Source: Sphingobium phenoxybenzoativorans (lineage in GTDB: Bacteria; Pseudomonadota; Alphaproteobacteria; Sphingomonadales; Sphingomonadaceae). Taken from it: a stretch of 64,000 nt of DNA. The notes under the pieces were generated by a model. The model was not told the DNA's origin. It did not search any database and was given only the letters and a program-made list of their open reading frames with translations. Below, piece after piece: positions 40,058-49,042 of the stretch; within the stretch, counting starts at the first letter, position 1, and each line of letters starts with the position of its first letter. The stretch spans positions 62,001 through 126,000 of the forward strand of contig NZ_MINO01000007.1 in assembly GCF_001757355.1 (NCBI RefSeq), written 5' to 3'. A program made the position numbers and the translations under genes.

Positions 40058-42337
40058 ATGTCCAGATCATCTTCTCGCGGCGCGCTGCGCCATGCATTGC
40101 TCGGCGCGATTTCGCTGGGCGCCGCCGTTGCGGGCCTGTCCGGCGCCGCCCACGCCCAGGAAGCGGCCGCAGAGGCCGATGCGGGCGACGCCATCATCGT
40201 CACCGCCACCCGGCGCGAGGAACTGGCCAAGGACGTGCCCATCGCGGTCACGGCAATCGGCGGAGAGAAGCTGGACGTCCTCAATTCCAGCGGCCTGGAC
40301 ATCCGGTTCCTGTCCGCCCGCACGCCCAGCCTGCAGATCGAATCCTCTTTCGGCCGCACCTTCCCCCGTTTCTACATCCGGGGCCTGGGCAATACCGATT
40401 TCGACCCCAACTCGGCCCAGCCCGTTTCCGTCGTCTATGACGATGTCGCGCTGGAAAGCCCGATGCTCAAATCCTTCCCGGTGTTCGACCTGGCCAGCGT
40501 CGAGGTTCTGCGCGGGCCGCAGGGCACGCTGTTCGGCCGCAACACCCCCGCGGGCGTGGTGAAGCTCAATTCCAAGCGCCCGGATTTCGACAGCTATAGC
40601 GGATACGCCAAGGCAAGCTGGGCGACCTATAACAGCGTCAATGCGGAAGCCGCCGTGGGCGGTCCCATCGGCGAGGGTCTGGCGTTCCGCCTGTCCGGCC
40701 TGTTGCAGCGCCGCGACGACTGGGTGACCAACGACAATGCCGGGAACGGCTTCGCCGACGCGAAGCTGGAGGGCTATCGCGATATGGCGGGCCGGTTCCA
40801 GCTCGGCTTCGAATCGGGCGACTTCAAGGCGTTCTTCAATGTGCATGGCCGCGACCTCAACGGGTCGCCCCGCGTGTTCCGCGCGGGCATCTTCCAGGTC
40901 GGCAGCAACAAGTTTGTTCCCGGCTTCGACAAGGATCATGTTTCGCTCGACGGCTTCACCAGCCAGTCGCTGACCCAGTGGGGCACCAACCTGCGCATGG
41001 AGGTCGCCCTGCCCGGCGTCGGCACCTTCTTCTCCACCACCGGCTATGAGCGGGCGAAGGTGGAGAGCACCGGCGATATCGATGGCGGCGGATGCTATCC
41101 CTATACCGGCTGCACCTTCGGCGCGCTGGGCGTCGGCACGTTCGACGTCAATACCGGCGGCATCACCAAGCCTCGCGAGTTCAGCCAGGAGCTGCGCTTC
41201 GCGACCGAGGATATGAACGGCGTGCGGCTGCAGGCGGGCGGATATTTCTTCCACCAGGACCTGAGCTACACCGAACTGTCCTATACGCTGGCGGGCACGC
41301 TCAACGGCTTCATCATCCACCAGAACAAGAATGACAATTTCGGCCTGTTCGGTTCCGGCGAGATCGATGTCAGCGACGCGCTGACCCTGCGCGGCGGCGT
41401 GCGGCTGAGCCGCGACGAGAAGCGCGACCTGATCAGCCTGGACCCGTCCGTCGACAGCGTGAGCGGACAGTTGATCGCCGTCGACCTGCCGATGATCAAC
41501 AAGGCGACCGCCAGCAACGTGTCCTGGGACGCCAGCGCCACATATAAGCTGACCGATCAGGTGAACGTCTATGCCCGCGTCGCCACCGGCTATCTCGGCC
41601 CGGCAATCCAGGACCGCGTGACATTCTTCAGCGTGCCGTCGGTCGCGAAGAAGCAGACCACCATCTCCTATGAGGCGGGCATCAAGGGCGCGTTCACCGA
41701 CATGCTGAGCTTCGACCTGGCCGGCTATTATTCGCGGACCAAGGACCTGCAGCTCACCGCCGTCGGCGGCGTCGGCAACTCCGCGCGGCTGATCAATGTT
41801 GATCATGCGATCGGCTATGGCGTCGAGGCGTCTCTGGAGGCCAAGCCGATCCCGCAACTCGCCCTGACCGCCGGTTTCAGCTATAACTTCACCGAAATCC
41901 GCGACCCCAACGCCTTCGTCGCGGTCTGCGGTTCGGGCCTGTGCACGCCGACCGGCAACACCTTCGTCGACAGCGGGACGACCTTCGCCCTGCTCGACGG
42001 CAATGACCTGCCGCAAGCGCCGCGCTATGTCGCCAACGTCACCGCCCGCTTCGGCGTGCCGGTGGGCGACAGCGGGGAAATCTATATCTTCACCGACTGG
42101 GCCTATCGCAGCGCGGTGAACTATTTCCTCTACACCGCCGCCGAGTTCCGGGGACGGTCGTTGCTGGAAGGCGGCCTGCGCGCCGGATACCGGATGGACA
42201 ATGGGCTGGAGGTCGCGGCCTTCGCCCGCAACATCACCAACACGATCCGCGCAGCAAGCGCGATCGACTTCAACAACCTGACCGGCATGATCAACGAACC
42301 GCGGATCATCGGCGGGGAGATCAGCGCGAAGTTCTGA
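40058..42337 (+). CDS. TonB-dependent receptor
   Basis: A 759-aa outer-membrane receptor. The signal peptide (HALLGAISLGAAVAGLSGAA, cleavage near AHAQ), a TonB-box-like AIIVTATRRE, the plug motif SVEVLRGPQGTLFGRNTPAGVVKL and a barrel ending in RIIGGEISAKF (terminal Phe) are all visible. It is not preceded by the TGCATGCA operator of the first cluster and shows no nearby carrier or enzyme partner, so its ligand cannot be inferred. An antisense reading frame of equal length covers it but is a GC-codon artefact. Confidence 0.92.
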   Translation: MSRSSSRGALRHALLGAISLGAAVAGLSGAAHAQEAAAEADAGDAIIVTATRREELAKDVPIAVTAIGGEKLDVLNSSGLDIRFLSARTPSLQIESSFGRTFPRFYIRGLGNTDFDPNSAQPVSVVYDDVALESPMLKSFPVFDLASVEVLRGPQGTLFGRNTPAGVVKLNSKRPDFDSYSGYAKASWATYNSVNAEAAVGGPIGEGLAFRLSGLLQRRDDWVTNDNAGNGFADAKLEGYRDMAGRFQLGFESGDFKAFFNVHGRDLNGSPRVFRAGIFQVGSNKFVPGFDKDHVSLDGFTSQSLTQWGTNLRMEVALPGVGTFFSTTGYERAKVESTGDIDGGGCYPYTGCTFGALGVGTFDVNTGGITKPREFSQELRFATEDMNGVRLQAGGYFFHQDLSYTELSYTLAGTLNGFIIHQNKNDNFGLFGSGEIDVSDALTLRGGVRLSRDEKRDLISLDPSVDSVSGQLIAVDLPMINKATASNVSWDASATYKLTDQVNVYARVATGYLGPAIQDRVTFFSVPSVAKKQTTISYEAGIKGAFTDMLSFDLAGYYSRTKDLQLTAVGGVGNSARLINVDHAIGYGVEASLEAKPIPQLALTAGFSYNFTEIRDPNAFVAVCGSGLCTPTGNTFVDSGTTFALLDGNDLPQAPRYVANVTARFGVPVGDSGEIYIFTDWAYRSAVNYFLYTAAEFRGRSLLEGGLRAGYRMDNGLEVAAFARNITNTIRAASAIDFNNLTGMINEPRIIGGEISAKF

Positions 42338-42349
42338 TGATGGCATGGC

Positions 42350-42378
42350 GGGGGCGGCGGATGCTATCTGCCGCCCCC
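42350..42378. terminator. hairpin after TonB receptor
   Basis: GGGGGCGGC and GCCGCCCCC pair around an 11-nt loop, 12 bp past the receptor stop. Confidence 0.6.
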
Positions 42379-42390
42379 ATCACATAGCGC

Positions 42391-42536
42391 TAGGATGGAT
42401 CGACATTCAGCCCTGACGGCCTGCAAATGGCGCTTTTCCGTGCTTCCAGTGCTCACGTACGTTTAGTACGCTCCGCGCCGGGTCACGGAAAACCACCATT
42501 TTCGGCACGTCATCATCTGAATGTCGATCCATCCTA
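42391..42536. repeat. 146-bp inverted-repeat element (MITE/REP-like)
   Basis: Perfect 20-bp terminal inverted repeats (TAGGATGGATCGACATTCAG and complement) enclose about 106 bp that contain a second imperfect palindrome (CACGTACGTTTAGTACG). No coding capacity. The right terminus supplies the TAG stop codon of the ParE toxin gene. Confidence 0.75.
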
Positions 42537-42839
42537 GTCCTCGCGCAGCAGACTTTCGAAGTCTCTCCCACCATAGAAGATGCCGATCACAACGACGTCG
42601 CTTTCCTCGATCATGAAGGCGATTGTGACCCGGCGGCGCCATGCCAAAGTGCGAAGTCCGGGCCGAACGTCATTGCGTGGCGTCCCGCGCTGGGGAAACT
42701 CGCTCAATGTGGCGATATGATCGATGAGGCCGTTCGCAAACCGTGCGGCGATGGCTGAATCAGCCGCCGCCGCGATGTAAGCATATAGGTTATCAAGCTG
42801 GTCCCGCGCTTCGAGGGTGAAAACGATGCGATGCGGCAT
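42534..42839 (-). CDS. ParE/RelE family toxin
   Basis: A 101-aa ParE-type toxin: MPHRIVFTLEARDQLDNLYAYIA start, a central ARFANGLIDHIATLSEFPQRGTP segment, LRTLAWRRRVTIAFMIEESDVVVIGIFYGGRDFESLL end, all typical of the RelE/ParE superfamily. ParE toxins inhibit gyrase; RelE toxins cleave mRNA; sequence here fits ParE better (GRDFE C-terminus). It follows its antitoxin by 15 bp. Its stop codon lies inside the 146-bp inverted-repeat element, so the C-terminus may have been altered by that insertion. Confidence 0.88.
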   Translation of the reverse strand: MPHRIVFTLEARDQLDNLYAYIAAAADSAIAARFANGLIDHIATLSEFPQRGTPRNDVRPGLRTLAWRRRVTIAFMIEESDVVVIGIFYGGRDFESLLRED

Positions 42840-42854
42840 CGGTTCTCTCTGAAC

Positions 42855-43115
42855 TCAGACTTCCCGCTTGCCGATCGACGCGCGGACATCCTCCAAGGAT
42901 ATCCCTTGTGAGGGATCAGCGCGATATGCGTCATAGGCGGGCAGCGCCTGATCCCTTAGCCAATCATCCATAGCCCGCTCACGCGCAGACAGAGCGCGAA
43001 GACCTTCGCGAATGACTTCGCTCTCGCTGGCATATTCGCCCGAAGCAACCTTTGCCCGGACAAGCGAAGCCATCTCATTGGGCAATGTCACGCTGAATTG
43101 CTGTGTTGAACGCAT
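42855..43115 (-). CDS. ParD-like ribbon-helix-helix antitoxin
   Basis: An 86-aa protein: MRSTQQFSVTLPNEMASLVRAKVASGEYASESEVIREGLRAL is a clear ribbon-helix-helix DNA-binding domain, and the C-terminus (AYDAYRADPSQGISLEDVRASIG) is the toxin-binding tail of ParD-type antitoxins. It neutralises the toxin downstream and represses the pair. A perfect 15-bp palindrome 17 bp upstream of the start is its likely operator. Confidence 0.88.
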   Translation of the reverse strand: MRSTQQFSVTLPNEMASLVRAKVASGEYASESEVIREGLRALSARERAMDDWLRDQALPAYDAYRADPSQGISLEDVRASIGKREV

Positions 43116-43132
43116 GGCTCGATCTCCGGCAA

Positions 43133-43147
43133 TAGGATTTAATCCTA
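43133..43147. promoter_or_regulatory. ParD operator palindrome (TAGGATT-T-AATCCTA)
   Basis: Perfect odd-centred palindrome, 18-32 bp upstream of the antitoxin start, in the place expected for ParD autoregulation. Confidence 0.65.
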
Positions 43148-43222
43148 CTGGCATGGAAATTCAACGGATGACCGAACGGGATGCAAAAAACATCCGGACA
43201 TAGCAGATGAGAAATGGAACCC

Positions 43223-43298
<76 letters not shown>

Positions 43299-43447
43299 AG
43301 GGGAGGGATGCCTATAGTAGAGGGTTTTGCGCCTTGCAACGGTCTTTTACGCGGGCGCTTTCCCGGCAAGTTTAACCCATGTAAATCTTTCGGGCCCGTC
43401 TTCGTTCAGTCGTGGGCAACGCAGGACATTACCCCTGCGTAACGCCC

Positions 43448-43472
43448 GGAACAAAGGGTCTGGCCTCTCATT
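43448..43472 (+). promoter_or_regulatory. possible EcfG-type stress promoter
   Basis: GGAAC, 16-nt spacer, CATT; one mismatch from the EcfG consensus GGAAC-N16/17-CGTT. It lies 57 bp upstream of the DUF2171 gene. Confidence 0.35.
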
Positions 43473-43529
43473 CTTTGGCTGTCGGCGCATGACCGCGCCG
43501 CCCCAATCAAAGCGAGAGAGGAACACATC

Positions 43530-44384
43530 ATGGGATATCAGGATGGACGCCGTTACGGCCGCAGCGATTATGGTGACCGCTACCGCTCCGAGAGCGGTTA
43601 TCGCAATGACAGGGGTAGATATGGGACAGGCTATGAAGGCCGGCGCCCGCCAAATTATGACTATGAGGATCGCGGCTTTTTCGACCGTGCGGGCGATGAG
43701 GTCCGTAGCTGGTTCGGCGATGAGGAGGCCGAACGCCGCCGGGAATATGACGACTATCTAAACCGCCGCTACGGCGACCCGCGCGACCAGAGCAGCCGGA
43801 CCGGTTTCGCATCCAGCGCACGCGGCGGCTATGCGCCGTTCACCGGGCAGGACAGCGGCTTTGCCGATTCCCAATATGGCCGCCGGGAGAGTTATGGGCC
43901 GCAGCATGATTTCGGCCAGCATCATGACTCCAACTATCAGGCTTGGCGTCAGGAAAGGCTTTCGGAGCTGGACCGCGACTATGCCGAATATCAGCAGGAG
44001 AACCGCAGCCGGTTCGACAATGAGTTCGGCACATGGCGCAACCGCCGTACAGAGCAGCGGACCTCGCTCGGTCAGGTTCGCGAGCATATGGAAGTCGTCG
44101 GCAGCGATGGGTCGCATGTCGGCACGGTCGACAAGATTGCGGGTGACCGCATCATCCTGACCAAGAGCGACAGCGATGCGGGCGGCCGGCATCACAGCAT
44201 TCCGTCACGCTGGATCGCGTCGGTCGACGCCAAGACGGTGACGCTGGAAAAGACGGCCGACCAGGCCAAGGATCACTGGCGCACCGAGCAGGAAAAGCAG
44301 GCGCTGTTCGGTGACGATCAGAACCGGCGCGATACTTATGGATCGCAGAGCTGGGCCAGCCGCGCCTATAATCGCAATTCCTGA
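43530..44384 (+). CDS. DUF2171 domain protein with low-complexity N-terminus
   Basis: A 284-aa protein. Residues 1-150 are rich in Tyr, Arg, Gly, Asp and Gln (YGRSDYGDRYRSESGYRNDR), with an SWFGDEEAERRR motif near 60; this SWFGD pattern is found in sphingomonad stress proteins. The C-terminal third is a DUF2171/PRC-barrel-like fold (VREHMEVVGSDGSHVGTVDK, then DRIILTKSD and HHSIPSRWIASVDAKTVTL). The start is supported by GAGAGGA. A possible EcfG promoter lies upstream. It may bind surfaces or nucleic acid; the function is unknown. Confidence 0.8.
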   Translation: MGYQDGRRYGRSDYGDRYRSESGYRNDRGRYGTGYEGRRPPNYDYEDRGFFDRAGDEVRSWFGDEEAERRREYDDYLNRRYGDPRDQSSRTGFASSARGGYAPFTGQDSGFADSQYGRRESYGPQHDFGQHHDSNYQAWRQERLSELDRDYAEYQQENRSRFDNEFGTWRNRRTEQRTSLGQVREHMEVVGSDGSHVGTVDKIAGDRIILTKSDSDAGGRHHSIPSRWIASVDAKTVTLEKTADQAKDHWRTEQEKQALFGDDQNRRDTYGSQSWASRAYNRNS

Positions 44385-44403
44385 CCCCTTACGGCCAACA
44401 CGG

Positions 44404-44431
44404 AAAAGCCCGGCCTTTCAGCCGGGCTTTT
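44404..44431. terminator. bidirectional intrinsic terminator
   Basis: Perfect 11-bp stem AAAAGCCCGGC / GCCGGGCTTTT around CTTTCA, with A-tract and T-tract on the two sides, between the converging DUF2171 and DEAD-box genes. Confidence 0.9.
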
Positions 44432-44436
44432 CTGCG

Positions 44437-45819
44437 TCAGTTTGCGGAGGTGTTGAAACCGAAGGACAGGAAGTCGGGCGTCGGGCCGTTCCATCCCTCA
44501 TCCGGGCCATCATCGGCTTCCTCGCGGCGATGCTGCCTGCGCGGTTCCGGCGGACGGGAGCGTTCCGGCCGTGGGGCGGGCTTCGGCGCGGCTTCGGCTT
44601 TCGGCTCCTCCCGGCGCGCCTTGTCAGGCTTACGGTTGCGTGACGGACGGTCGCGCCGCCGGCCGTCATCTTCGCCTTCGTCCGCGACGGGCGGGGCCGA
44701 GGCAGGAGCGCTCTCCACCCTGTTGATCTTGGTGCCGATCAGCTTCTGGATATTGTCGATCGCCTCGGCATCCTCCGCCGTGACGAAGGTGAAGGCCACG
44801 CCCTTCGCGCCCGCGCGGCCGGTGCGGCCGATGCGGTGGACATAATCGTCGGGGTGCCAGGGCGCGTCGAAGTTGAACACATGGCTGACGCCCTTGATAT
44901 CCAGCCCACGCGCCGCAACGTCGGACGCGACCAGGATATTGACCGCGCCGGTCTTGAAGCGATCCAGTTCGGCAAGCCGGGTGGACTGGTCAATGTCACC
45001 GTGGATTTCGCCGGACTTGAACCCCTGCCGCTGCAGGCTCTTGTTCAGTTCCCGCACGGTCGTCTTGCGGTTGCAGAAGATGATCGCCGTCTGCACATCC
45101 TCCGCCTCCAGCAGATCGCGCAGCGTGTCGCGCTTCTTGCGGGAATCGACAGGCACCAGCCATTGGGTGATGTTGGTGGAGGCGGTCGCCGGGCGGGCCA
45201 CCTCGATCGACTTGGGGTTGGACAGGAAGCGGTCCGCCAGCTTCTTGATCGGCGGCGGCATCGTCGCGGAGAAAAGCAGGGTCTGGCGATTGGCGGGCAG
45301 CTTCGTGCAGATATTCTCGATATCGGGGATGAAGCCCATGTCGAGCATCCGGTCGGCTTCATCGATGACCAGCAGGTTGCAGCCGTTGAGCATGATGTTG
45401 CCGCGCTCGAACAGGTCCATCAGGCGGCCGGGGGTGGCGATGAGGACGTCGACGCCCTTTTCCAGCGCCTTCACCTGATCACCCATCGACACGCCGCCGA
45501 TCAGCAGGGCCATAGAGAGTTTGTGATATTTGCCGTATTTCTCAAAATTCTCGGCGACCTGCGCAGCGAGTTCGCGGGTCGGCTCCAGAATGAGGGAGCG
45601 GGGCATGCGCGCGCGGCTGCGGCCGTGGGCGAGGATGTCGATCATCGGCAGGACAAAGCTGGCGGTCTTGCCCGTGCCGGTCTGGGCGATGCCGATAATG
45701 TCCTTCATCATCAGCACCGGCGGGATCGCCTGCGCCTGAATGGGAGTCGGCGTGTCGTAGCCGGCCTCTGTGACCGCCCTTAACAATTCATCGGATAGGC
45801 CGAGATCGGCAAAGCTCAT
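44437..45819 (-). CDS. DEAD-box RNA helicase, RhlE-like
   Basis: A 460-aa DEAD-box helicase. The Q-motif region (SFADLGLSDELLRAVTEAGYDTPTPIQ), Walker A AQTGTGKT, PTRELAAQ, DEAD (VIDEADRML), SAT (FSATMP), and the C-terminal HRIGRTGRAG are complete. The last 85 residues are a charged Arg/Pro/Glu-rich tail (RRRDRPSRNRKPDK onward), as in RhlE proteins that bind RNA non-specifically. It remodels RNA, often in ribosome assembly or cold growth, using ATP. Confidence 0.93.
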   Translation of the reverse strand: MSFADLGLSDELLRAVTEAGYDTPTPIQAQAIPPVLMMKDIIGIAQTGTGKTASFVLPMIDILAHGRSRARMPRSLILEPTRELAAQVAENFEKYGKYHKLSMALLIGGVSMGDQVKALEKGVDVLIATPGRLMDLFERGNIMLNGCNLLVIDEADRMLDMGFIPDIENICTKLPANRQTLLFSATMPPPIKKLADRFLSNPKSIEVARPATASTNITQWLVPVDSRKKRDTLRDLLEAEDVQTAIIFCNRKTTVRELNKSLQRQGFKSGEIHGDIDQSTRLAELDRFKTGAVNILVASDVAARGLDIKGVSHVFNFDAPWHPDDYVHRIGRTGRAGAKGVAFTFVTAEDAEAIDNIQKLIGTKINRVESAPASAPPVADEGEDDGRRRDRPSRNRKPDKARREEPKAEAAPKPAPRPERSRPPEPRRQHRREEADDGPDEGWNGPTPDFLSFGFNTSAN

Positions 45820-45929
45820 TCAAATGTCCGGAACAGGAGGCCGTCGCACAGCGCATGGCCACGTAAAGTCGCGCGCCCATTGCGAAACTCTCGCAGGATT
45901 GTCAAGCAAATCCGGGCGAAATGTATGTT

Positions 45930-46094
45930 TCAGTCCGCCTTTTGCGGCGGCGCATCGCGCCGGATTTTGACGGCGCTCATCACAGAGCCGAAAACCAGCC
46001 CCAGCGCGACCCCGATAGCGACGTTACCGGTCGCCGCGCCGATGGCCGCGCCCAGCGCCAGACCAAGACCGACAAAGCGCGTCGATTTTTTCAT
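45930..46094 (-). CDS. small membrane protein, 54 aa
   Basis: An ATG at 46094 opens a 54-codon frame: MKKSTRFVGLGLALGAAIGA, then a second hydrophobic VAIGVALGLVFGSVMSA segment and a charged tail (KIRRDAPPQKAD). Two glycine-rich membrane segments resemble small alphaproteobacterial inner-membrane glycine-zipper proteins. It lies between the DEAD-box gene and ilvE in the same direction, 55 bp past the ilvE stop. No family name recognised. Confidence 0.6.
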   Translation of the reverse strand: MKKSTRFVGLGLALGAAIGAATGNVAIGVALGLVFGSVMSAVKIRRDAPPQKAD

Positions 46095-46149
46095 GCCATC
46101 CCCCAGCGCCGTGCGTCACACAGAGCATGGACGCTCTGACAGCGCCCGA

Positions 46150-47238
46150 TCAAGCAACCGCGTGCAGCCACTTCCTGTCGTCGGCGATATTGCCGCGCTG
46201 GATGCCGACGAGCTGGTCGCGCAGCGCCGTCGTCACCGGGCCGTCGCCGCTGTTGCCGATCGCGAAGCTGCCGCCTGCGTGCCGGACCTCGCCAATGCCG
46301 GCGACGACGGCGGCGGTGCCGCACGCGAACGCCTCGCGCAGCTTTCCGCTGCGGGCGTCGGCCTGCCACTGGTCGAAGGAATAGGGTTCCTCGCGCACGT
46401 CATGTCCGGCGGCGCGCGCCAGCTCCATGATAGAATTGCGGGTGATGCCCGGCAGGATCGTGCCCAGCGGCGGGGTGATGAGGCTGCCGTCATCCATCAC
46501 GAAGAAGATGTTCATGCCGCCCAGCTCCTCGACCCAGCGATGCTCGGCAGCGTCAAGGAACACGACCTGATCGCAGCCATTCTTGATCGCTTCGGCCTGC
46601 GCGACCAGGCTGCCCGCATAATTGCCGCCGCATTTCGCAGCGCCCGTGCCGCCAGCGGCCGCACGGGAATAATGTTCCGACACCCACAGGGTGATCGCCT
46701 TGCTGCCGCCCTTGAAATAAGCGCCGACCGGTGACGCGATGACGCAGAAGATATATTCCGATGCGGGCTTCACACCCAGGAACACTTCGGATGCGAACAT
46801 GAAGGGGCGGATGTAAAGGCTGCCGCCCTCCCCCGCCGGAATCCAGTCGGCATCGATGCGGACCAGTTCCTCGATCGCCGCGAGGAACAGTTCCTCCGGG
46901 ATCACCGGCATGGCCATACGCTCTGCGGACTCATTGAACCGCCGGGCATTCTCCTCCGGCCGGAACAGGGTGATCGCGCCGTCCGCCGTGCGATACGCCT
47001 TCATCCCTTCAAAGATCTCCTGGGCATAGTGCAGGACAGCGCAGGCCGGATCGAGCTGAAACGGACCGCGCGCAAGCACCGTCGCGTCATGCCACCCCTT
47101 GTCCACCGACCATTTGATCGTGACCATATGATCGGTCGGCACGCGCCCGAAGTCAGGCTTCTCGATCAGCGCAGCCCGTGTTCCGGCAGGCGTGGGAGAG
47201 GCGTGCGGGATGGCCGCAAAGGTAAGCGATTCTGTCAT
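46150..47238 (-). CDS. ilvE: branched-chain amino acid aminotransferase
   Basis: A 362-aa fold-type IV PLP aminotransferase of the longer type-II BCAT group. Landmarks: YAQEIFEGMKAYR near the N-terminus, the PLP lysine segment GGTGAAKCGGNYAGSL, VFLDAAEHRWVEELGGMN and the phosphate-binding TPPLGTILPGITRNS. It makes or breaks down Leu, Ile and Val by amino transfer with 2-oxoglutarate/glutamate. Start at an ATG following a purine-rich AGAGAAG leader. Monocistronic or co-transcribed with the small membrane protein. Confidence 0.95.
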   Translation of the reverse strand: MTESLTFAAIPHASPTPAGTRAALIEKPDFGRVPTDHMVTIKWSVDKGWHDATVLARGPFQLDPACAVLHYAQEIFEGMKAYRTADGAITLFRPEENARRFNESAERMAMPVIPEELFLAAIEELVRIDADWIPAGEGGSLYIRPFMFASEVFLGVKPASEYIFCVIASPVGAYFKGGSKAITLWVSEHYSRAAAGGTGAAKCGGNYAGSLVAQAEAIKNGCDQVVFLDAAEHRWVEELGGMNIFFVMDDGSLITPPLGTILPGITRNSIMELARAAGHDVREEPYSFDQWQADARSGKLREAFACGTAAVVAGIGEVRHAGGSFAIGNSGDGPVTTALRDQLVGIQRGNIADDRKWLHAVA

Positions 47239-47354
47239 AATGATGCTTCTCTTTCAGAGAAATGCGGATATTTCAATTCCGGCATATGCAGAAATTTTTT
47301 GCATTCCTCCAGAATCAGTTTGCTGCGCCGGATGCTGCGGGAGGTTCGGAAAAT

Positions 47355-48842
47355 CTAGTAGGCGTTGCGCTGCCAGATCAGGATGATGGCGGTCCGGAAA
47401 AGAATGGCCAGGTCCAGCGAAAGCGACCAGCGGTCCATATATTCCAGGTCGCTGGCGACGCGGTTGCGGATGTCGCTTTCATTTTCCGTATTGCCCCGGA
47501 AACCCCGCACCTGCGCGAGACCGGTAAGGCCGGGGCGCATGCGGTGCCGCGCGGCATAGCGATCCACCACCTCCTCATACAGACGGTCGGCGGCCTTTGC
47601 GCCATAGGCGTGGGGGCGCGGACCGACCAGCGACATGGTGCCGTTGAGGACGTTCAGCAATTGCGGCAGTTCGTCGATGCTGAGCTTGCGGATAACCGCG
47701 CCGACCTTCGTCACCCGGCTGTCGCCGCGCACGACCAGCCTGTCGGCGTTCCGGTCCTCTGCCGCCTGCCGCATGCTGCGGAACTTCCACATGGTAAAGG
47801 GGGTGTTGTTGAGACCGCAGCGAAGCTGGCGGAAGAAGATCGGGCCGGGCGATTCCAGCCGGATCAGGAGCGCCACAACCAGCATCAGCGGCGAGAGCAG
47901 GATCAGCGCGATCAGCGCGAAGGCGCGATCCATACAGGTCTTGATGAGCGCGGCGATGCCGTCCGACGGGCGGGTATAGAGCGCGAGAGCGTTGAGCTGG
48001 CCAAGGCGCGCGGACCGGAATGCGCCATGTTCAGCCAGAGCCTCCGGCGGGACCAGAAGCACGTCGACATTCACTGCCTCAAGCTGTTCGACGATCTTCT
48101 TGATCTGCCCCTCGGCGCTCCACGGCAGGTTTATCACCACCGCATCGATCCGCCCCTCCCGCGCCTTGACGAGAAGCTGGTCGAGGCCCGAAGCGGCGGT
48201 CCGCCCGCGCCCGGTGCGGCCGTCATCATACAGCCCCTCTATGCTGCCCAGCGGATTGGCGATCAGGCGGGCGCGCAGTTCCTGAAGATTGTCCCCGGCA
48301 CCGTAAATGGCGATGTGGGTCCGCGCCGCGCCGAAGCGATTGGAGGAGAGCAGCGCCCAGGAGATGGTGCGCGACACGCCGATGGCGGCCAGCCCCAGGC
48401 CGGCCGAGGTCGCGAACCACAGGCGCGACAGATCCTCGCTGGTCTTGGTCGTGAAGGCCAGAATCACCAGCAGCAGCGCGGATTTGATCCAGTTCCCCAT
48501 GCGGTCGGCGAGCAGGTCGCGCGCAAGCAGCGAATCCGACGCCTGATTGAATCGGTAGGTGAGCAGCACATAGAGGCCGAGCCAGAAGATGCTGAACATG
48601 ACGAGCGTCGGCAGGGTGCTGGGATGCCACCGGTCGATCGTGAGCGTCGCCGCCGCCAATGTGGCGGCAAGGGCGAGCAGCTCCACAAGCGCCGCAATCT
48701 CCCGCGCGGCGCGCGCGCCCATGCGCCGTCCCCGCGGCGCTGTCCGCCGCTCCGGCCCGTCATAGATCATACCGACGCCAGCGGACAGCGGCTCCGGGCC
48801 TTCACCCTGGCCCCGCACTTTCATTTCACTCTGCAGCGGCAT
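47355..48842 (-). CDS. polyprenyl glycosylphosphotransferase (exopolysaccharide initiating enzyme)
   Basis: A 495-aa undecaprenyl-phosphate hexose-1-P transferase. N-terminal half: four to five membrane segments and a CoA-binding-like Rossmann part (HIAIYGAGDNLQELRARL). C-terminal half: the catalytic region FALIALILLSPLMLVVALLIRL, FRQLRCGLNNTPFTMWKFRSMR, the DELPQLLNVLNGTMSLVGPRP signature, and RPGLTGLAQVRG. It transfers a sugar phosphate to the lipid carrier to start exopolysaccharide synthesis, as GelB/SpsB do in sphingan producers. The start at 48842 is uncertain (ATGs at 48824 and 48770 also fit). Confidence 0.9.
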   Translation of the reverse strand: MPLQSEMKVRGQGEGPEPLSAGVGMIYDGPERRTAPRGRRMGARAAREIAALVELLALAATLAAATLTIDRWHPSTLPTLVMFSIFWLGLYVLLTYRFNQASDSLLARDLLADRMGNWIKSALLLVILAFTTKTSEDLSRLWFATSAGLGLAAIGVSRTISWALLSSNRFGAARTHIAIYGAGDNLQELRARLIANPLGSIEGLYDDGRTGRGRTAASGLDQLLVKAREGRIDAVVINLPWSAEGQIKKIVEQLEAVNVDVLLVPPEALAEHGAFRSARLGQLNALALYTRPSDGIAALIKTCMDRAFALIALILLSPLMLVVALLIRLESPGPIFFRQLRCGLNNTPFTMWKFRSMRQAAEDRNADRLVVRGDSRVTKVGAVIRKLSIDELPQLLNVLNGTMSLVGPRPHAYGAKAADRLYEEVVDRYAARHRMRPGLTGLAQVRGFRGNTENESDIRNRVASDLEYMDRWSLSLDLAILFRTAIILIWQRNAY

Positions 48843-49042
48843 TGACGGATTACACCATATCGAGTCCGGCGCGCCTGTTCCGCCCGGCCTTCCACAACAA
48901 GGCGTTCGCCTTACAGGAAAGGCGAACGGCGGTCGAGAAGGGTCCGCATCGCGGCGTTGCGGGCTTTGCTGTTCAATTTGACACAGGGCATACACAATAT
49001 CCCGCTGGCCAGCGTTCGCCAGTTAAGCTACCCGCGTTGCCG

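Noticed and set aside
40067..42346. 759-codon open frame antisense to the third TonB receptor
   Set aside because: It mirrors the receptor exactly, lacks a ribosome site and family resemblance, and such antisense frames are common in GC-rich DNA with strong codon bias.
47262..48845. 527-codon plus-strand frame over the glycosylphosphotransferase
   Set aside because: Low-complexity Gln/Arg/Gly-rich shadow with no domain.
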